Assembly (NCBI GenBank): GCA_036388675.1
Contig: DASVRI010000042.1
Coordinates: forward strand, 1 to 64,000
Direction of reading: 5' to 3'
DNA: 64,000 bases
From: DASVUS01 sp036388675
GTDB lineage: Bacteria; Armatimonadota; Abditibacteriia; Abditibacteriales; Abditibacteriaceae
The stretch's first letter is position 1; each line of letters begins with the position of its first letter. A program made the translations under genes and the position numbers. The notes under the pieces were generated by a model. The model saw only the letters and a list, made by a program, of their open reading frames with translations. It did no database searches and was not told the origin of the DNA. Of the stretch, positions 8,931 through 18,452 are shown piece after piece.

Positions 8931-9824
8931 TCAAGCGTGCAGACGCGATTCCTCGTTCGGGTAGCCGCTATCGGGAATGCCCTGTGGCGAGAGGTGCGTC
9001 GCGCGGTCACCGGGTTCGACTTCGTCTTCACGGAGGTATTCGTCGAGAAAGTGTTCGATGCGGCGCCATAACGCCTGTGTTTGCGGCAGCGAGTCGTCGC
9101 GCCAGAAACGTGGTGGCGCATCGGGATAAACTTTTACTTCGCCGCGCTTGTCGTGTTCTACGAGGCGCACGCCCAGTCGCTCGACTTCGATTCCGGGAAA
9201 CAGCGGGTCGTTGCCGGGATAAGCTGCCAGCAGCGCGCCGCCCAGATTGGCCACGAAGTTCAGCGGCGAGCCGGGCTTTTGCGCCGTAAGCACCGGATAG
9301 GTGATTTCGCCACCGACGTTCACTGCCACCAGAATATTGGAATTGTAGGCGGCGGTCATCATCGCGTAGGCGCCGCCCATGCCCCAGCCGATCACGCCGA
9401 TGCGCGCCGTCGAAGCATTTTGAGTTCCACTAACGAAACTCACCGCACTCAGAGCCTCTTGCACCACGCGCGTGTCCGAAAGCGTGGACACATAGTCGCG
9501 CAGCGCGGTTTCTTCCGCAGCGTCTGGAGAGCCGCCGCTCGAAGCGAAGAGATCGGGCACAACAACGGTGTAGCCCAATGCTGCCAGACGCGCTGCGGCC
9601 TGCTGCGTCGTGTCATCGATGCCGTAGATGTCATGCAGCATCACGATGGCTGAGAGTGTGGGCGAGCCGCTGTCGCCCGAAGCCGGGTTTACGCCGGGCA
9701 CTGCGTCTTCGCCTGAACCGGCACCGGAAAAAAGCAGCGCGGGAACATCGCCGTTCTGGGTGGAAATAGAAATGTTCTGCGAAACAATATTCTGCAATGT
9801 GGCGTCCTGGATGGCGTTGGACAT
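8931..9824 (-). CDS. Dienelactone-hydrolase homologue without catalytic residues
   Basis: The 297-residue alpha/beta-hydrolase-fold protein has family landmarks: VMLHDIYGID, GYTVVVPDLF and a nucleophile-elbow segment GVIGWGMGG. The family carries Cys (or Ser) where this protein has Gly148, and the usual His (as in YPGAPHxF) is replaced by Pro238 in YPDAPPRFW. Asp206 appears kept. It is therefore probably a pseudoenzyme with a binding or scaffold role, unless other residues substitute. It starts 2 nt after the metallo-hydrolase gene, in one operon. A loop of about 25 residues near the N-terminus is Gly/Ser-rich, and the C-terminal 25 residues look disordered. Confidence 0.8.
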   Translation of the reverse strand: MSNAIQDATLQNIVSQNISISTQNGDVPALLFSGAGSGEDAVPGVNPASGDSGSPTLSAIVMLHDIYGIDDTTQQAAARLAALGYTVVVPDLFASSGGSPDAAEETALRDYVSTLSDTRVVQEALSAVSFVSGTQNASTARIGVIGWGMGGAYAMMTAAYNSNILVAVNVGGEITYPVLTAQKPGSPLNFVANLGGALLAAYPGNDPLFPGIEVERLGVRLVEHDKRGEVKVYPDAPPRFWRDDSLPQTQALWRRIEHFLDEYLREDEVEPGDRATHLSPQGIPDSGYPNEESRLHA

Positions 9825-9826
9825 GA

Positions 9827-10504
9827 TCAGTCTGTCTCCTGAAGGGAAGTGCTGGAATTGAGAAGCGGCTCGTAATATGGATTGGTGCTCATTTCAAAGC
9901 CGACGGTTGTGGCTTCGCCGTGGCCGGGCAGAATGCGCGTTGCAGAGGGCAGTTTGCTGAGGGCAAGCAACGATTGCTGTAAAACTTCAAACGAACATCC
10001 CGGTAAATCGGTGCGCCCGACGGAGCCGCGAAACAACACATCGCCCGAAATGCAGATGCCTTCATCGGCAAAGTGAAACGACACGGAGCCGGGCGAATGG
10101 CCGGGGGTGTGGAGTACTCGAACCGCGTGATCTCCGATGTGCAGGGTTTGTCCGGCTTCGAAGGCGCGGTCAGGTTGAGCCACAGTGGGCGCGGCAAATC
10201 CCATCCACAGCGCTTGCTCGGGCAGGCGGTCAATGAAAAGCTGATCGTCGGGATGCATCCACAGCGGAGCGCCGAATTCCTGGCGCCACGCGGCGTTGTC
10301 ATAGATGTGATCGAAGTGGCCGTGCGTGTTCCAGATGGCGGCCAGCGTGTAGCCGTCGCGCAGCAGTTCGCGCACGCGTTGCCGGGCCGGCTCGCTGTCG
10401 ATGGAAGGATCGACGACCACGACCTGGCGGGCCGTGTCGTCGATGACAAGATAAAGATTGTTGGGCAGCGGCCCCACGACAAAGGTTTCGACCTTTAAAA
10501 TCAC
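9827..10504 (-). CDS. Metallo-beta-lactamase-fold hydrolase (glyoxalase II-like)
   Basis: The 225-residue protein has the full metal-binding set: NTHGHFDH (HxHxDH) near residue 60, HTPGHSPGS near 130, SGDVLFRGSVGRTD near 155 and LPGHGE near 195. This is the short GloB-like group, thought to hydrolyse thioesters such as S-lactoylglutathione or related thiol adducts. The true substrate cannot be read from sequence. It is the first gene of a probable operon with the dienelactone-hydrolase homologue, and diverges from a large TPR gene. Confidence 0.85.
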   Translation of the reverse strand: MILKVETFVVGPLPNNLYLVIDDTARQVVVVDPSIDSEPARQRVRELLRDGYTLAAIWNTHGHFDHIYDNAAWRQEFGAPLWMHPDDQLFIDRLPEQALWMGFAAPTVAQPDRAFEAGQTLHIGDHAVRVLHTPGHSPGSVSFHFADEGICISGDVLFRGSVGRTDLPGCSFEVLQQSLLALSKLPSATRILPGHGEATTVGFEMSTNPYYEPLLNSSTSLQETD

Positions 10505-10689
10505 GCTTTTAGCTTATCAAATGCCGCCGTGTTTGACCGTGTAGGAAACGGTTTGTGGCCCTATCGAAATGTCTTCGTGCGATGAAACAGGGTCTCTTGG
10601 GTATAATTAAAGATGACACACCAGCGCTGTTGCCGTCAAAGCTATTGCTGCTGTCAAAGCTGTTGCTGTCAAATTAGCGGAGGTCATGG

Positions 10690-12813
10690 ATGGCACTGGG
10701 TTCTTTAACTCCTTCTTCGGCGACAACGGGTGAAACCAACGGCTCTGCGGCAGTGGCACCTGCGGCAGCGGTTTCGACTCTGTCTTGCACCACCTGTGGC
10801 CGCGAGAATACAACCGACTCACGCTTTTGCCGCCACTGCGGTGCATTGCTGCCCGCAGTTTCGAGTGCCTCACTCAACAACGCCGCGACGAGCGCTCCTG
10901 CGCCGGGGCGAGTACTCGACACGCCCAATGGCAACACGCCCAATGGCACGACAGAGAATGCTTCTGTGGCGGCAGCCGGCATTGCATCCGACGCTGTTTC
11001 CGACGATGCGGCTCAAGACGAGCAATTATCACCGGCAGAAGTCGAGATGCGCCGCGCCAGGCAGTTGCTTGATCGCTCGTTTACCCTTTCAGAGCATGGC
11101 GACTTGCCCGGAGCCGTTCTGGCCTGCCGCCAGGCGATTAGCCTGGTGCCCGACCTTGCGGAAGCGCACTCGATGCTGGGCGTGTTGCTGGAACGCACAG
11201 GCGACACCAAAGGCGCCATCGAAGCCTACGAAGAAACTCTGCTCCTGGCGCCCAACAGCACGCTCGAACGCGAGAGCTTGCAGCGTCTGCGCGCGCAGAT
11301 GCCGCAGCAAGGCGCCACACCGATTTTTCACTTCGATGACAGCGAGTTGTTTTCCGACGCTCCTCCTGCTGCCTCCAACGAATTCATGACCCCCGTAGCG
11401 GACGGCACTACCACACATGGCGGGGCAGATGCATCTACAGCCACAGAGCCTGAAAGCGCCGGCGCCATTCCTGCTTCTGCGTCTGGTGCGACGCACGGCA
11501 TCGCACCGGCTGTTGCCACGGGCGCTGTTGTTGCGGCTTCGGCAGTAGCAGCTTCGGCAGCAACGGCAAGAGGTGCTTCTGAGTTTCCTGGCGCATCAAC
11601 CGCTTCAAGCGAAGCCGGGGCGCTTCATGCCGCTGCCCCGGCCACAAATACTGTGGGCGCGCTGGCGCCTTCTGCCTATGCGCCGGTGGCTCCGGTTGCT
11701 GGCACAGCAGTTCCTGCAACGCCCATCGACTTTGGTATTACCCCGACAGAGATACGTCCCAATGAGCCGTGGTGGCAGGCTGCGCGGAGCCGTCCCTCCT
11801 TTTATCTGCGTGCGCTGCCGCTGACAGGTGTCGCGCTCGCCGGCTTGATGTTCATGCTGTGGGCGCGCAACGTCGCTGACCATCGTAATGACGTTGCGAC
11901 TGCTTCTTATGCGGGCGGGGTGGTTGCCAATGATGGAACGGGGGCTGACACCACGGCACGTGCAGCGAACGGTGATGCGACGACGGGCACAACACCGGGC
12001 GCAGCAGGCACTCCAGGCGCGCCTGGTGGAATAACAGGCTCGAATGTGCCCATCACCAACGACTGGCGCACCGTGCCGCCGAATGCTCCTGCTGTGCCGG
12101 GAACGACAACCAACACTGCGGCAGGCGGCAACTCTCCAGGTGGAAGTTCTCCCGGTAGTTCGACGGCGCCACCTTCGGCAACGAGTACTCGGGGTGGCGG
12201 CACACAAGCTCCTCGCCTGCCTTCTATTCCCCCGGCTACAATTCGTCCGGGTTCCGCAGGCGGCGCTGGCCCGGCAGGAGCAAGTGGCGGTTCGGGTGCG
12301 CAGCCCTTTGATGGCATTCCGCCGGCGAGCATCTTAAACACTCCGGCAGCACCAGAAGTTGTGCAGGCCGTGCCTTCATCACCGGGCGATGGTGGAGTGA
12401 CCACAAGCGGCGGTGGCCCGGTAAATCCTGGCGGCTCGTCGCGTCGTGGCTCGATTCGCGTGATTTCGCGTCCTTCACCTTCACAGGCGCCGACCCGGCC
12501 GGAAAATGCAGCGCGTGGCGCGGAAGACGCGGCTCGTGATGACGCGGCCAGCGGACGCACCGGCCAGGCTATCAGCCGTGCAACTACCGCAATCAACACC
12601 GGCAACGACTTCGACCGCGCCTACCGCTTGCAGCAACGGGCCTTGTTGCGCCTCGACGCCGGTGATAATGGGGGCGCCATTACCGATTTTCAGGCGGCGA
12701 TCTCCGCTTATAACGATCAGATTTCACGCGGTACTCGTGTAGCCGAAGCACGTCGCGGCATTAGTTCATGCCAGAGCGGTTTGCGTCTCGCACAGGCGAA
12801 TAATCGGCGCTGA
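10690..12813 (+). CDS. Zinc-ribbon, TPR and single-membrane-segment protein
   Basis: The 707-residue product has no recognised specific function. The N-terminus holds a zinc ribbon (CTTCGRENTTDSRFCRHCG, residues about 35-53). A TPR pair follows near 115-185 (GAVLACRQAISLVPDLAEAH, GAIEAYEETLLLAPN). Next comes a long Ala/Thr/Gly stretch, a membrane segment near 375-395 (LTGVALAGLMFMLWA) and an external Gly/Pro/Thr-rich linker. A C-terminal TPR-like repeat (ITDFQAAISAYNDQ) ends the protein. The topology suggests cytosolic N-terminal domains and an extracytoplasmic C-terminus. GGAGG precedes ATG 10690 with good spacing. Short in-frame repeats (PNGNTPNGTT) point to slippage growth. Confidence 0.75.
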   Translation: MALGSLTPSSATTGETNGSAAVAPAAAVSTLSCTTCGRENTTDSRFCRHCGALLPAVSSASLNNAATSAPAPGRVLDTPNGNTPNGTTENASVAAAGIASDAVSDDAAQDEQLSPAEVEMRRARQLLDRSFTLSEHGDLPGAVLACRQAISLVPDLAEAHSMLGVLLERTGDTKGAIEAYEETLLLAPNSTLERESLQRLRAQMPQQGATPIFHFDDSELFSDAPPAASNEFMTPVADGTTTHGGADASTATEPESAGAIPASASGATHGIAPAVATGAVVAASAVAASAATARGASEFPGASTASSEAGALHAAAPATNTVGALAPSAYAPVAPVAGTAVPATPIDFGITPTEIRPNEPWWQAARSRPSFYLRALPLTGVALAGLMFMLWARNVADHRNDVATASYAGGVVANDGTGADTTARAANGDATTGTTPGAAGTPGAPGGITGSNVPITNDWRTVPPNAPAVPGTTTNTAAGGNSPGGSSPGSSTAPPSATSTRGGGTQAPRLPSIPPATIRPGSAGGAGPAGASGGSGAQPFDGIPPASILNTPAAPEVVQAVPSSPGDGGVTTSGGGPVNPGGSSRRGSIRVISRPSPSQAPTRPENAARGAEDAARDDAASGRTGQAISRATTAINTGNDFDRAYRLQQRALLRLDAGDNGGAITDFQAAISAYNDQISRGTRVAEARRGISSCQSGLRLAQANNRR

Positions 12814-12907
12814 CGCCTAATCGACGCTGACGCGCGCAGCCGAGTTGACATCACAGCATAGTTGATAACCACAATCGAGTACTCAGAGACAGGTTGTAAA
12901 TACATTA

Positions 12908-14983
12908 ATGAAACGAGAACAGCATTGCTCCGGTTCGTGGCCACTTAAAACAGGCGTGGCCCTTTTCGGTGTGCCCCTTCTCCTCGCGTCACAAACGGGG
13001 CAGGTTTTACGGGCACAAAACTCCATCGTGCCTCCTCCGGCAATAACCATTGTGCCTGGAACTCCTGCGGTGCAACCGGCACCTCCTGTGGTGCAATCGG
13101 TACCGCCTGCGATAGTTGGATCGGCGCCGGCTATTGCGGCATCGCCTGCGCCGAGCGCGCTGTCGGCTCTGCCCGCTGTCAATGTCCTGATTATTGCGTT
13201 TGATGACATTGGTGGAAAGACGATTGCAACAAGCCCGGCTAACACCTCCTCGGTTAACACCTCATCAGGTGCAACGGGAACCGTAAGGGCTTCTGGAACC
13301 GGAACTGCTGGTGCCGCATCCAGGGCAGTTGGCACGACTCAGGGTTTGTCTTCAACGCCGCCGGGACTCGCTCAGGCCGGAGCGGCTGCGTTGCGTCGTG
13401 CTCTGGTGCGTGGTGGCTGGAGCGATGTCTTAACAACTGCACCGGACAGCGCCGTTATGCGCCGCGCCCTGAACGAAGGTCGCATTTCACCGGCCTCGCT
13501 TGACGTGATGCGCACTTCACTGGCACAATTGGCCGCGTCGCTGCACGATTCAGCTGTGCCCTCCAATGCTGCGCCATCCATTCCTGCTGCAACAGCACCT
13601 TCGCCCCTAACGCCGGTTCCGGCGGCTGACGGCGCCGGAACCGCTGTCATGCAGCCGCTGATACAATCGGCGTCGCGTATTGGTCAGGCTCTTGGCTATC
13701 GTGCCGTGCTGGCGCTGGCTGTGATACCTGAGAATGCCGCGACGCCCGGCGCACGGCGCGAAGCGACTTACGTGTTGTATCTGGTTGATGCGTTGCGCGA
13801 AACGGGGCAGCCGCTCTCTTTTGATGAGAGTGGTGCCGATGCCATTCAGATGCACGAGGCGGCGGCGGTGGCGGCATCTGCCTTCACCGGCAAAGAGTTG
13901 CAATTATGGACGACAGTCGGTGCCGGTGAGCGCGCACAGAAGATTCAGAGCTATCTTCAGCAGGCGCGTGCGGCCCTCGATGCGAAAAAGCCTGATGAAG
14001 CGCGTGCCGCAGCGCAACAGGCTCTGGCTCTCGATCCTTCGCTGGTCGAGGCGCACTTGCTGCTGGGTGATGCCACCAAAAAAAGCGACCCTGCAGCCGC
14101 CGCAGCGGCCTATCGTCTTGCGCTGGGTAAGAACACGAGTAGCAACGGCGAAGTATGGGCCAGAATCGCCGCTGCGCACGCCGCCGGACGCGACTGGCCA
14201 AAAACGTTGGAAGCCGGACGGCGAGCCTTGGAGTTGCGTTACGATTCCGCAGCGCTGCGACAGGCGATGGCGATGGCACAGTTTGGTCGGGCGCAACTGT
14301 TCCGCGAGGCGGGTCGTATGGAAAACGCCGACAGCGCCGAAGCCGAAGCGCGCGATCACATCGACCGGGCGCGTGCGATGTCTCCTGATGATCCCGGCAC
14401 GACGCGCGTTTTGGCCTCCTATTTGGTGTCGCAGCGAGAGTATCGCGCGGCATTGCAGTCGTTGGATGCTCTGGCATCACGCTACCCGGACGATGTTGAA
14501 GTGCAAACGCTTTATGCCACGGCACTGACCGAACGGGGTGGACGCGATGCCGATGCGTTTGCGGCCTGGGCGCGCGTATGGCAGATGGATGACTCGGAGT
14601 TGGCTCCGCTCACGGCGCGCTATTACCGTCGCATTGCGGAAGGCTTCGATGAATACGTTTCCGAACTAGCCAAGGATGCGGCCCAGCTTACTTCCGGTGT
14701 TTCCGCCGGCACGGTGCCGCGCGAAGAAGGTTTGCTGCGCATCCAGCGCATGAACAGCGACATGCAGCGCGCCGAGGCAGCCATCAAGATGATGCAGCCG
14801 CCCGGTCACTTCAACGAAGCGGCTCACGCGCGGCGCATCTTTGCCGCCGACCTGCTGGGGCAGGCAATTGATCAGCAGCGTGTTTTTGTAGAAACCGGCG
14901 ACGAAATTTATCGCGGACGCGCCGCCGACCTGCATCGCCAGGCGATTACGCAATTGAATTCGGCACGCACGGGCGGCGCCTGA
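12908..14983 (+). CDS. Exported TPR-repeat protein
   Basis: The 691-residue protein begins with a basic N-terminus and hydrophobic stretch (GVALFGVPLLLASQ), which is a likely signal sequence. A Pro/Ala-rich linker follows (repeated PPAI/PAVQPAPP). At about 60-290 there is a domain starting LNVLIIAFDDIGG-like (seen as VNVLIIAFDDIG) that may be a partner-binding fold. TPR repeats cover residues about 330-560 (ARAALDAKKPDEARAAAQQALALDPSLVEAHLLLGDA). It follows another TPR protein by 94 nt and may act with it. No enzyme motif is visible. It holds no copy of the octamer over its 2 kb. Confidence 0.75.
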   Translation: MKREQHCSGSWPLKTGVALFGVPLLLASQTGQVLRAQNSIVPPPAITIVPGTPAVQPAPPVVQSVPPAIVGSAPAIAASPAPSALSALPAVNVLIIAFDDIGGKTIATSPANTSSVNTSSGATGTVRASGTGTAGAASRAVGTTQGLSSTPPGLAQAGAAALRRALVRGGWSDVLTTAPDSAVMRRALNEGRISPASLDVMRTSLAQLAASLHDSAVPSNAAPSIPAATAPSPLTPVPAADGAGTAVMQPLIQSASRIGQALGYRAVLALAVIPENAATPGARREATYVLYLVDALRETGQPLSFDESGADAIQMHEAAAVAASAFTGKELQLWTTVGAGERAQKIQSYLQQARAALDAKKPDEARAAAQQALALDPSLVEAHLLLGDATKKSDPAAAAAAYRLALGKNTSSNGEVWARIAAAHAAGRDWPKTLEAGRRALELRYDSAALRQAMAMAQFGRAQLFREAGRMENADSAEAEARDHIDRARAMSPDDPGTTRVLASYLVSQREYRAALQSLDALASRYPDDVEVQTLYATALTERGGRDADAFAAWARVWQMDDSELAPLTARYYRRIAEGFDEYVSELAKDAAQLTSGVSAGTVPREEGLLRIQRMNSDMQRAEAAIKMMQPPGHFNEAAHARRIFAADLLGQAIDQQRVFVETGDEIYRGRAADLHRQAITQLNSARTGGA

Positions 14984-15014
14984 CAACATAGCCTAGTAAA
15001 TCGAGTACTCAACT

Positions 15015-15233
15015 ATGGCACCACTGGCCAAAATTCTGATGTTGATGGGCGCGTTGCTTTTCCTGGCCGGAGTTGTGGTGGCCGTCGGTGCGCGCTTCGG
15101 GTTGGGCAACCTGCCCGGCGATATTTCGTTCCGGCGCGGCAATACATCGGTGTATTTTCCGATCGTGACTTCGATTCTGGTTTCCATCGGCCTCACTGTT
15201 CTTATCAACATTGTGCTGCGCTTCTGGCGCTAA
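15015..15233 (+). CDS. DUF2905 family small membrane protein
   Basis: The 72-residue protein has two membrane segments (ILMLMGALLFLAGVVVAVG and FPIVTSILVSIGLTVLINIVL) joined by the diagnostic short loop GLGNLPGDISFRRGN. The GDI motif is the hallmark of DUF2905. The function of the family is unknown. The octamer at 15003-15010 ends 4 nt before the ATG, where a Shine-Dalgarno would normally be, and no other ribosome site is visible. Confidence 0.9.
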   Translation: MAPLAKILMLMGALLFLAGVVVAVGARFGLGNLPGDISFRRGNTSVYFPIVTSILVSIGLTVLINIVLRFWR

Positions 15234-15253
15234 AACCTGAAGTCGAGCCATGC

Positions 15254-15303
15254 GGTTACACGCAGATGCGGTTACGCACAGATGCGGTTACACGCAGGTG
15301 CGG
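15254..15303. repeat. Short direct repeats upstream of queA
   Basis: GCGGTTAC followed by ACGCAGATG or a close variant occurs three times head to tail. It probably results from slippage. No regulatory role can be read from it. Confidence 0.5.
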
Positions 15304-15342
15304 CGAGTTTGAAAATGCGCTTCAGCCGTTTTCTTGCCTTTC

Positions 15343-16536
15343 ATGCTTTCTTCTGAACTCGATTACGACTTACCTCCCGAGCTTATTGCGCAGGAACCGG
15401 CCTCACCACGCGACCATTCTCGGCTGATGCATCTGCGCCGCACGAGTGGTGAAATCGCGCACCATCGCTTTTACGAACTGCCTCAGTTGCTTCGACCAGA
15501 CGATTTACTGGTCTTCAACGATACACGAGTACTCAGGGCGCGCCTGCGCGGTTTCAAGGTAAGCGACGAAGCCGGCGCAGTCTATCGTGGCGCGCGTGTC
15601 GAGGTATTGCTGCTGCGCGAACGGGATCCCAATCGTTGGGAAGCGATGCTCAAGCCGTCGGCGCGCTTGCGGCCCGGCACACGCCTGCATCTGGTCTCGC
15701 CCGACGAGGCTTTGCAAGTGGAGGCTCATGTTGTAGAGCGCACTTCCAGCGGCTGGATCGTGCAATTCCTGGGCAGCGACATCCGGCACGCTCTGCCGCT
15801 GCTGGGCGAAGTGCCCTTGCCTCCCTACATCAGCACGCCGTTGCATGATGAGAACCGCTACCAGACGATTTATGCGCGCGACAAGCGTGAGAGCGACAAG
15901 CGTGAGAGCGACAAGCGCAGCGATGCCGAACAGGCCGGCTCGTTGGAATCGGCGGCGGCACCCACTGCGGGCTTGCACTTCACGCCGCAGTTGTTGGACG
16001 TGTTGCAAGCGCGCGGCATTCGCACGGCGTTTGTCACACTGGCAATTGGAATCGGGACATTTCGCCCCATCAAAAGCGAAACGCTCGAAGAACACGCAAT
16101 GCACGAAGAAGAGTTTGAGATCTCAACTTCAACGGCTCAACTCATTCACGAGCAGAAGCAGCGTGGTGGGCGCATTGTCGCCGTGGGAACGACCACAACA
16201 CGAGTACTCGAATCGGCCAGCGATGAAGCCGGTGGTGTGCAGGCTGGTGCGGGTCGCACTTCGATCTTCATTCGTCCCGGCTACCGTTTCCGCACGGTTG
16301 ATGCGCTGCTGACGAATTTTCACCTGCCGCGCTCGACTCTGCTGGCGATGATAGCCGCTTTTGCCGAAAACGGCGACGCTGAAATCTTTGGCCAAGATCG
16401 TGCTGCGACCAGTGAAACAAGCACAACTGTGGGCACAACATTGTCGGGATTGCAAAGAATTCGCTATGCTTATAAGCAGGCTATCGCGGAACACTACCGC
16501 TTTTTCTCGTTCGGCGATGCCATGTTGATCGATTGA
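15343..16536 (+). CDS. queA: tRNA preQ1(34) S-adenosylmethionine ribosyltransferase-isomerase
   Basis: This is the penultimate enzyme of queuosine synthesis; it transfers the ribosyl moiety of SAM to preQ1 at tRNA position 34. Family landmarks are YDLPPELIAQEP, DDLLVFNDTRVLRARL, LPLPPYI, APTAGLHFT and GTTTTRVLES. The product has 397 residues, longer than the usual 340-360. The extra length is an insert near 185-210 built of a repeated DKRES unit, encoded by 15-bp tandem repeats near 15889-15920. ATG 15343 is preferred to an upstream TTG at 15334. Two octamers sit in the gene, both read as RVL at positions where the family itself has RVL, so they may be selected silent changes. Confidence 0.95.
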   Translation: MLSSELDYDLPPELIAQEPASPRDHSRLMHLRRTSGEIAHHRFYELPQLLRPDDLLVFNDTRVLRARLRGFKVSDEAGAVYRGARVEVLLLRERDPNRWEAMLKPSARLRPGTRLHLVSPDEALQVEAHVVERTSSGWIVQFLGSDIRHALPLLGEVPLPPYISTPLHDENRYQTIYARDKRESDKRESDKRSDAEQAGSLESAAAPTAGLHFTPQLLDVLQARGIRTAFVTLAIGIGTFRPIKSETLEEHAMHEEEFEISTSTAQLIHEQKQRGGRIVAVGTTTTRVLESASDEAGGVQAGAGRTSIFIRPGYRFRTVDALLTNFHLPRSTLLAMIAAFAENGDAEIFGQDRAATSETSTTVGTTLSGLQRIRYAYKQAIAEHYRFFSFGDAMLID

Positions 16537-16657
16537 CAGACGCACGATGAATGTCACATGCTAGCGACGCACGGCTTAGCCTCAGAAGTATCAGGCCGGA
16601 CAAAGCACTTAACACGCACCTAACGCAGCCCTAAACGAACTACGCGAAACACCACTT

Positions 16658-17437
16658 ATGACAGAAAGCCGCATTCAAGATTGGATTCGTTACGTGCAGG
16701 AGCGTGCTGAAAACGTTCCGCCCGACGAAAAAACAGAAACAACTGCAACCGAAACTGTGCAGCGCAGCGTCCACAACACGCCGCTTCCTGTGCCTCCCGG
16801 CCCCACGGCTGACCCGCAGACCGAGCAAGATGCTGCCGAGCAAGGCGCTGCCAAACAAGAGGCTGCCCAAACTGCTCCCACGCCTGTCGCGCCACGCAGA
16901 CTCTCTTCGGCTGCCGTGGCACGGGCCGGCTCACGCATCAAGCGAGTCGCTGCGGCCAGTGGCCGAAATTTCGCGCCTGCGGAAACCTCTGCGACCAGAA
17001 GCGCTCCCGATCCATCAATAGTCGCTGCGCCAGGCCGTGTGCAAGTCGATGATACTTCCGTTCTCGCATCGGTGATGAATGCTCCTGCAAGGGCAACGAG
17101 TACTCGCGAAGCCATTGCGGCACGTCCTAGCGAAACTCTGCCCATTCCAGATGTCATGTCCATTGCCGGTGTTGTAGCGGTTGATGGTGTCACACCGGCC
17201 CGGCAGCGGGTGCGGCAGCGCCCCGAAACCCGCACGCAGATGCTGGAGCGTCTGACGAACCCGACTATTTCATTATATGAAGCCAGTGTGCTGCTGGATG
17301 TGTGTTCGGCGACGGTGCGGCGTTACACCAATTCGGGTGTGTTGCCGCATGTGCGCACCGAAGGCGGGCAGCGTCGTTTTCGCCTGCATGATGTGCTCGT
17401 TCTGATGCGCGACATGGAAGCCGCCAAAAAGCAGTAG
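16658..17437 (+). CDS. MerR/excisionase-like HTH protein with long disordered N-terminus
   Basis: The product has 259 residues. Residues 1-195 are low-complexity and probably disordered (Ala, Pro, Thr, Arg). The last 60 hold a winged-helix HTH: TISLYEASVLLDVCSATVRRYTNSGVLPHVRTEGGQRRFRLHDVL in two adjoining parts. This is typical of MerR or BldC-type DNA binding. No ligand or metal-binding domain follows, so it resembles BldC-like or excisionase-type proteins. The gene is preceded by queA and followed by a methyltransferase on the same strand. Its targets are unknown. Confidence 0.75.
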   Translation: MTESRIQDWIRYVQERAENVPPDEKTETTATETVQRSVHNTPLPVPPGPTADPQTEQDAAEQGAAKQEAAQTAPTPVAPRRLSSAAVARAGSRIKRVAAASGRNFAPAETSATRSAPDPSIVAAPGRVQVDDTSVLASVMNAPARATSTREAIAARPSETLPIPDVMSIAGVVAVDGVTPARQRVRQRPETRTQMLERLTNPTISLYEASVLLDVCSATVRRYTNSGVLPHVRTEGGQRRFRLHDVLVLMRDMEAAKKQ

Positions 17438-17544
17438 GGACATCGGAAGCCAAGTCGAGCCCACATCATGCAGGCCTGATCTGGTACAATGGGCGAAGTG
17501 ACCCCTCGCACTCGTAGCGAGTACTCGCTGCTATCAGGTCAGGA

Positions 17545-18357
17545 ATGAACCCACAAGAATATGCGCGTATGCACGCGCTGGAAACGCAATACTGGTGGTT
17601 CGCCGGACGGCGTGCCATCATCGCGTCGCTTCTCGATTCGCTGCGTAGCCGCTCCGCACATGGCGCGTCCAGTGCTGAAGCGGCAATCCGTCTTCTCGAT
17701 ATTGGCTGCGGCACCGGCGCTAATCTGCCGCTGTTGCGTTCGTTCGCCGGCTCCAGCGGCAGCGTGACGGCGATGGACTTCTCCCCGCTTGCGTTGCAGT
17801 TCGCCCGCGACCAGTTGCCCTGCGACGACTCGTCCAAAAATCTGTCGATGCTGCGTGGAGATGCGCAACGCCTGCCTTTTGGTGATAACTCGTTTGACGT
17901 GGCTACCATGCTGGATGTGCTGGAACACCTCAGCGACGATTGCCTGGCGCTTTCGGAAGTGCGTCGCGTGCTGCGTCCCGGCGGCGCGCTGGTGATGAGC
18001 GTGCCCGCCTATCAAAAGTTGTGGAGCGCGCATGACGAAGCGCTGCATCATTTTCGTCGTTACGAATATCACGGGCTGCGGCGCGTGCTGCATGGAGCCG
18101 GCTTCTCTGTGCCGCTGCTTTCCTTTGCCATGAGCGTGATGCCGCCGCTGGCCTGGTTGTGGCGTCGCTTCATCTTGCCTTTCAAACCACGCCGCCCACG
18201 CGATGCCAAGCGTCATTCGGAAGGCGCAATTTTGCCCTCGGTGCCACCGACATTCAATCGGGCCTTGATTCGTTACCTGGAAGTTGAAGGAAAACTCGTC
18301 GCGCGGCGCCCGCTACGCTTCGGTACTTCGCTGGTAGCAATCGCCATCAAGCGCTAG
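17545..18357 (+). CDS. Class I SAM-dependent methyltransferase
   Basis: The 270-residue protein has motif I LLDIGCGTGANLPLLRSF (residues about 50-67), acidic motif II TAMDFSPLAL, motif III GDAQRLPFGDNSFDVATMLDVLEHL and motif IV LRPGGALVMSVPAY. The C-terminal part contains a hydrophobic stretch (LLSFAMSVMPPLAWLW) that may lie at the membrane. This form is common among enzymes that methylate lipids, quinones or cell-surface glycan precursors. The acceptor cannot be deduced. AGGA directly precedes the ATG, and an octamer lies 18 nt upstream. Confidence 0.85.
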   Translation: MNPQEYARMHALETQYWWFAGRRAIIASLLDSLRSRSAHGASSAEAAIRLLDIGCGTGANLPLLRSFAGSSGSVTAMDFSPLALQFARDQLPCDDSSKNLSMLRGDAQRLPFGDNSFDVATMLDVLEHLSDDCLALSEVRRVLRPGGALVMSVPAYQKLWSAHDEALHHFRRYEYHGLRRVLHGAGFSVPLLSFAMSVMPPLAWLWRRFILPFKPRRPRDAKRHSEGAILPSVPPTFNRALIRYLEVEGKLVARRPLRFGTSLVAIAIKR

Positions 18358-18363
18358 TGCTTG

Positions 18364-18418
18364 AACCGTGTAGTAATTATAGAGTTTGATCGATCTCAGT
18401 TCAAACGAACCCGAAGTG
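18364..18418. repeat. 55-bp intergenic repeat, copy 1
   Basis: It matches 41597-41651 at 50 of 55 positions in the same orientation. It contains TTATAGAGTTTGATC and the dyad GTTCAAACGAAC. It lies between convergent genes, so a promoter role is unlikely. A small mobile element remnant or an RNA element is possible. Confidence 0.85.
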
Positions 18419-18452
18419 TTGGTTCAGATGGTTATGAGAATGGATTCTATTT

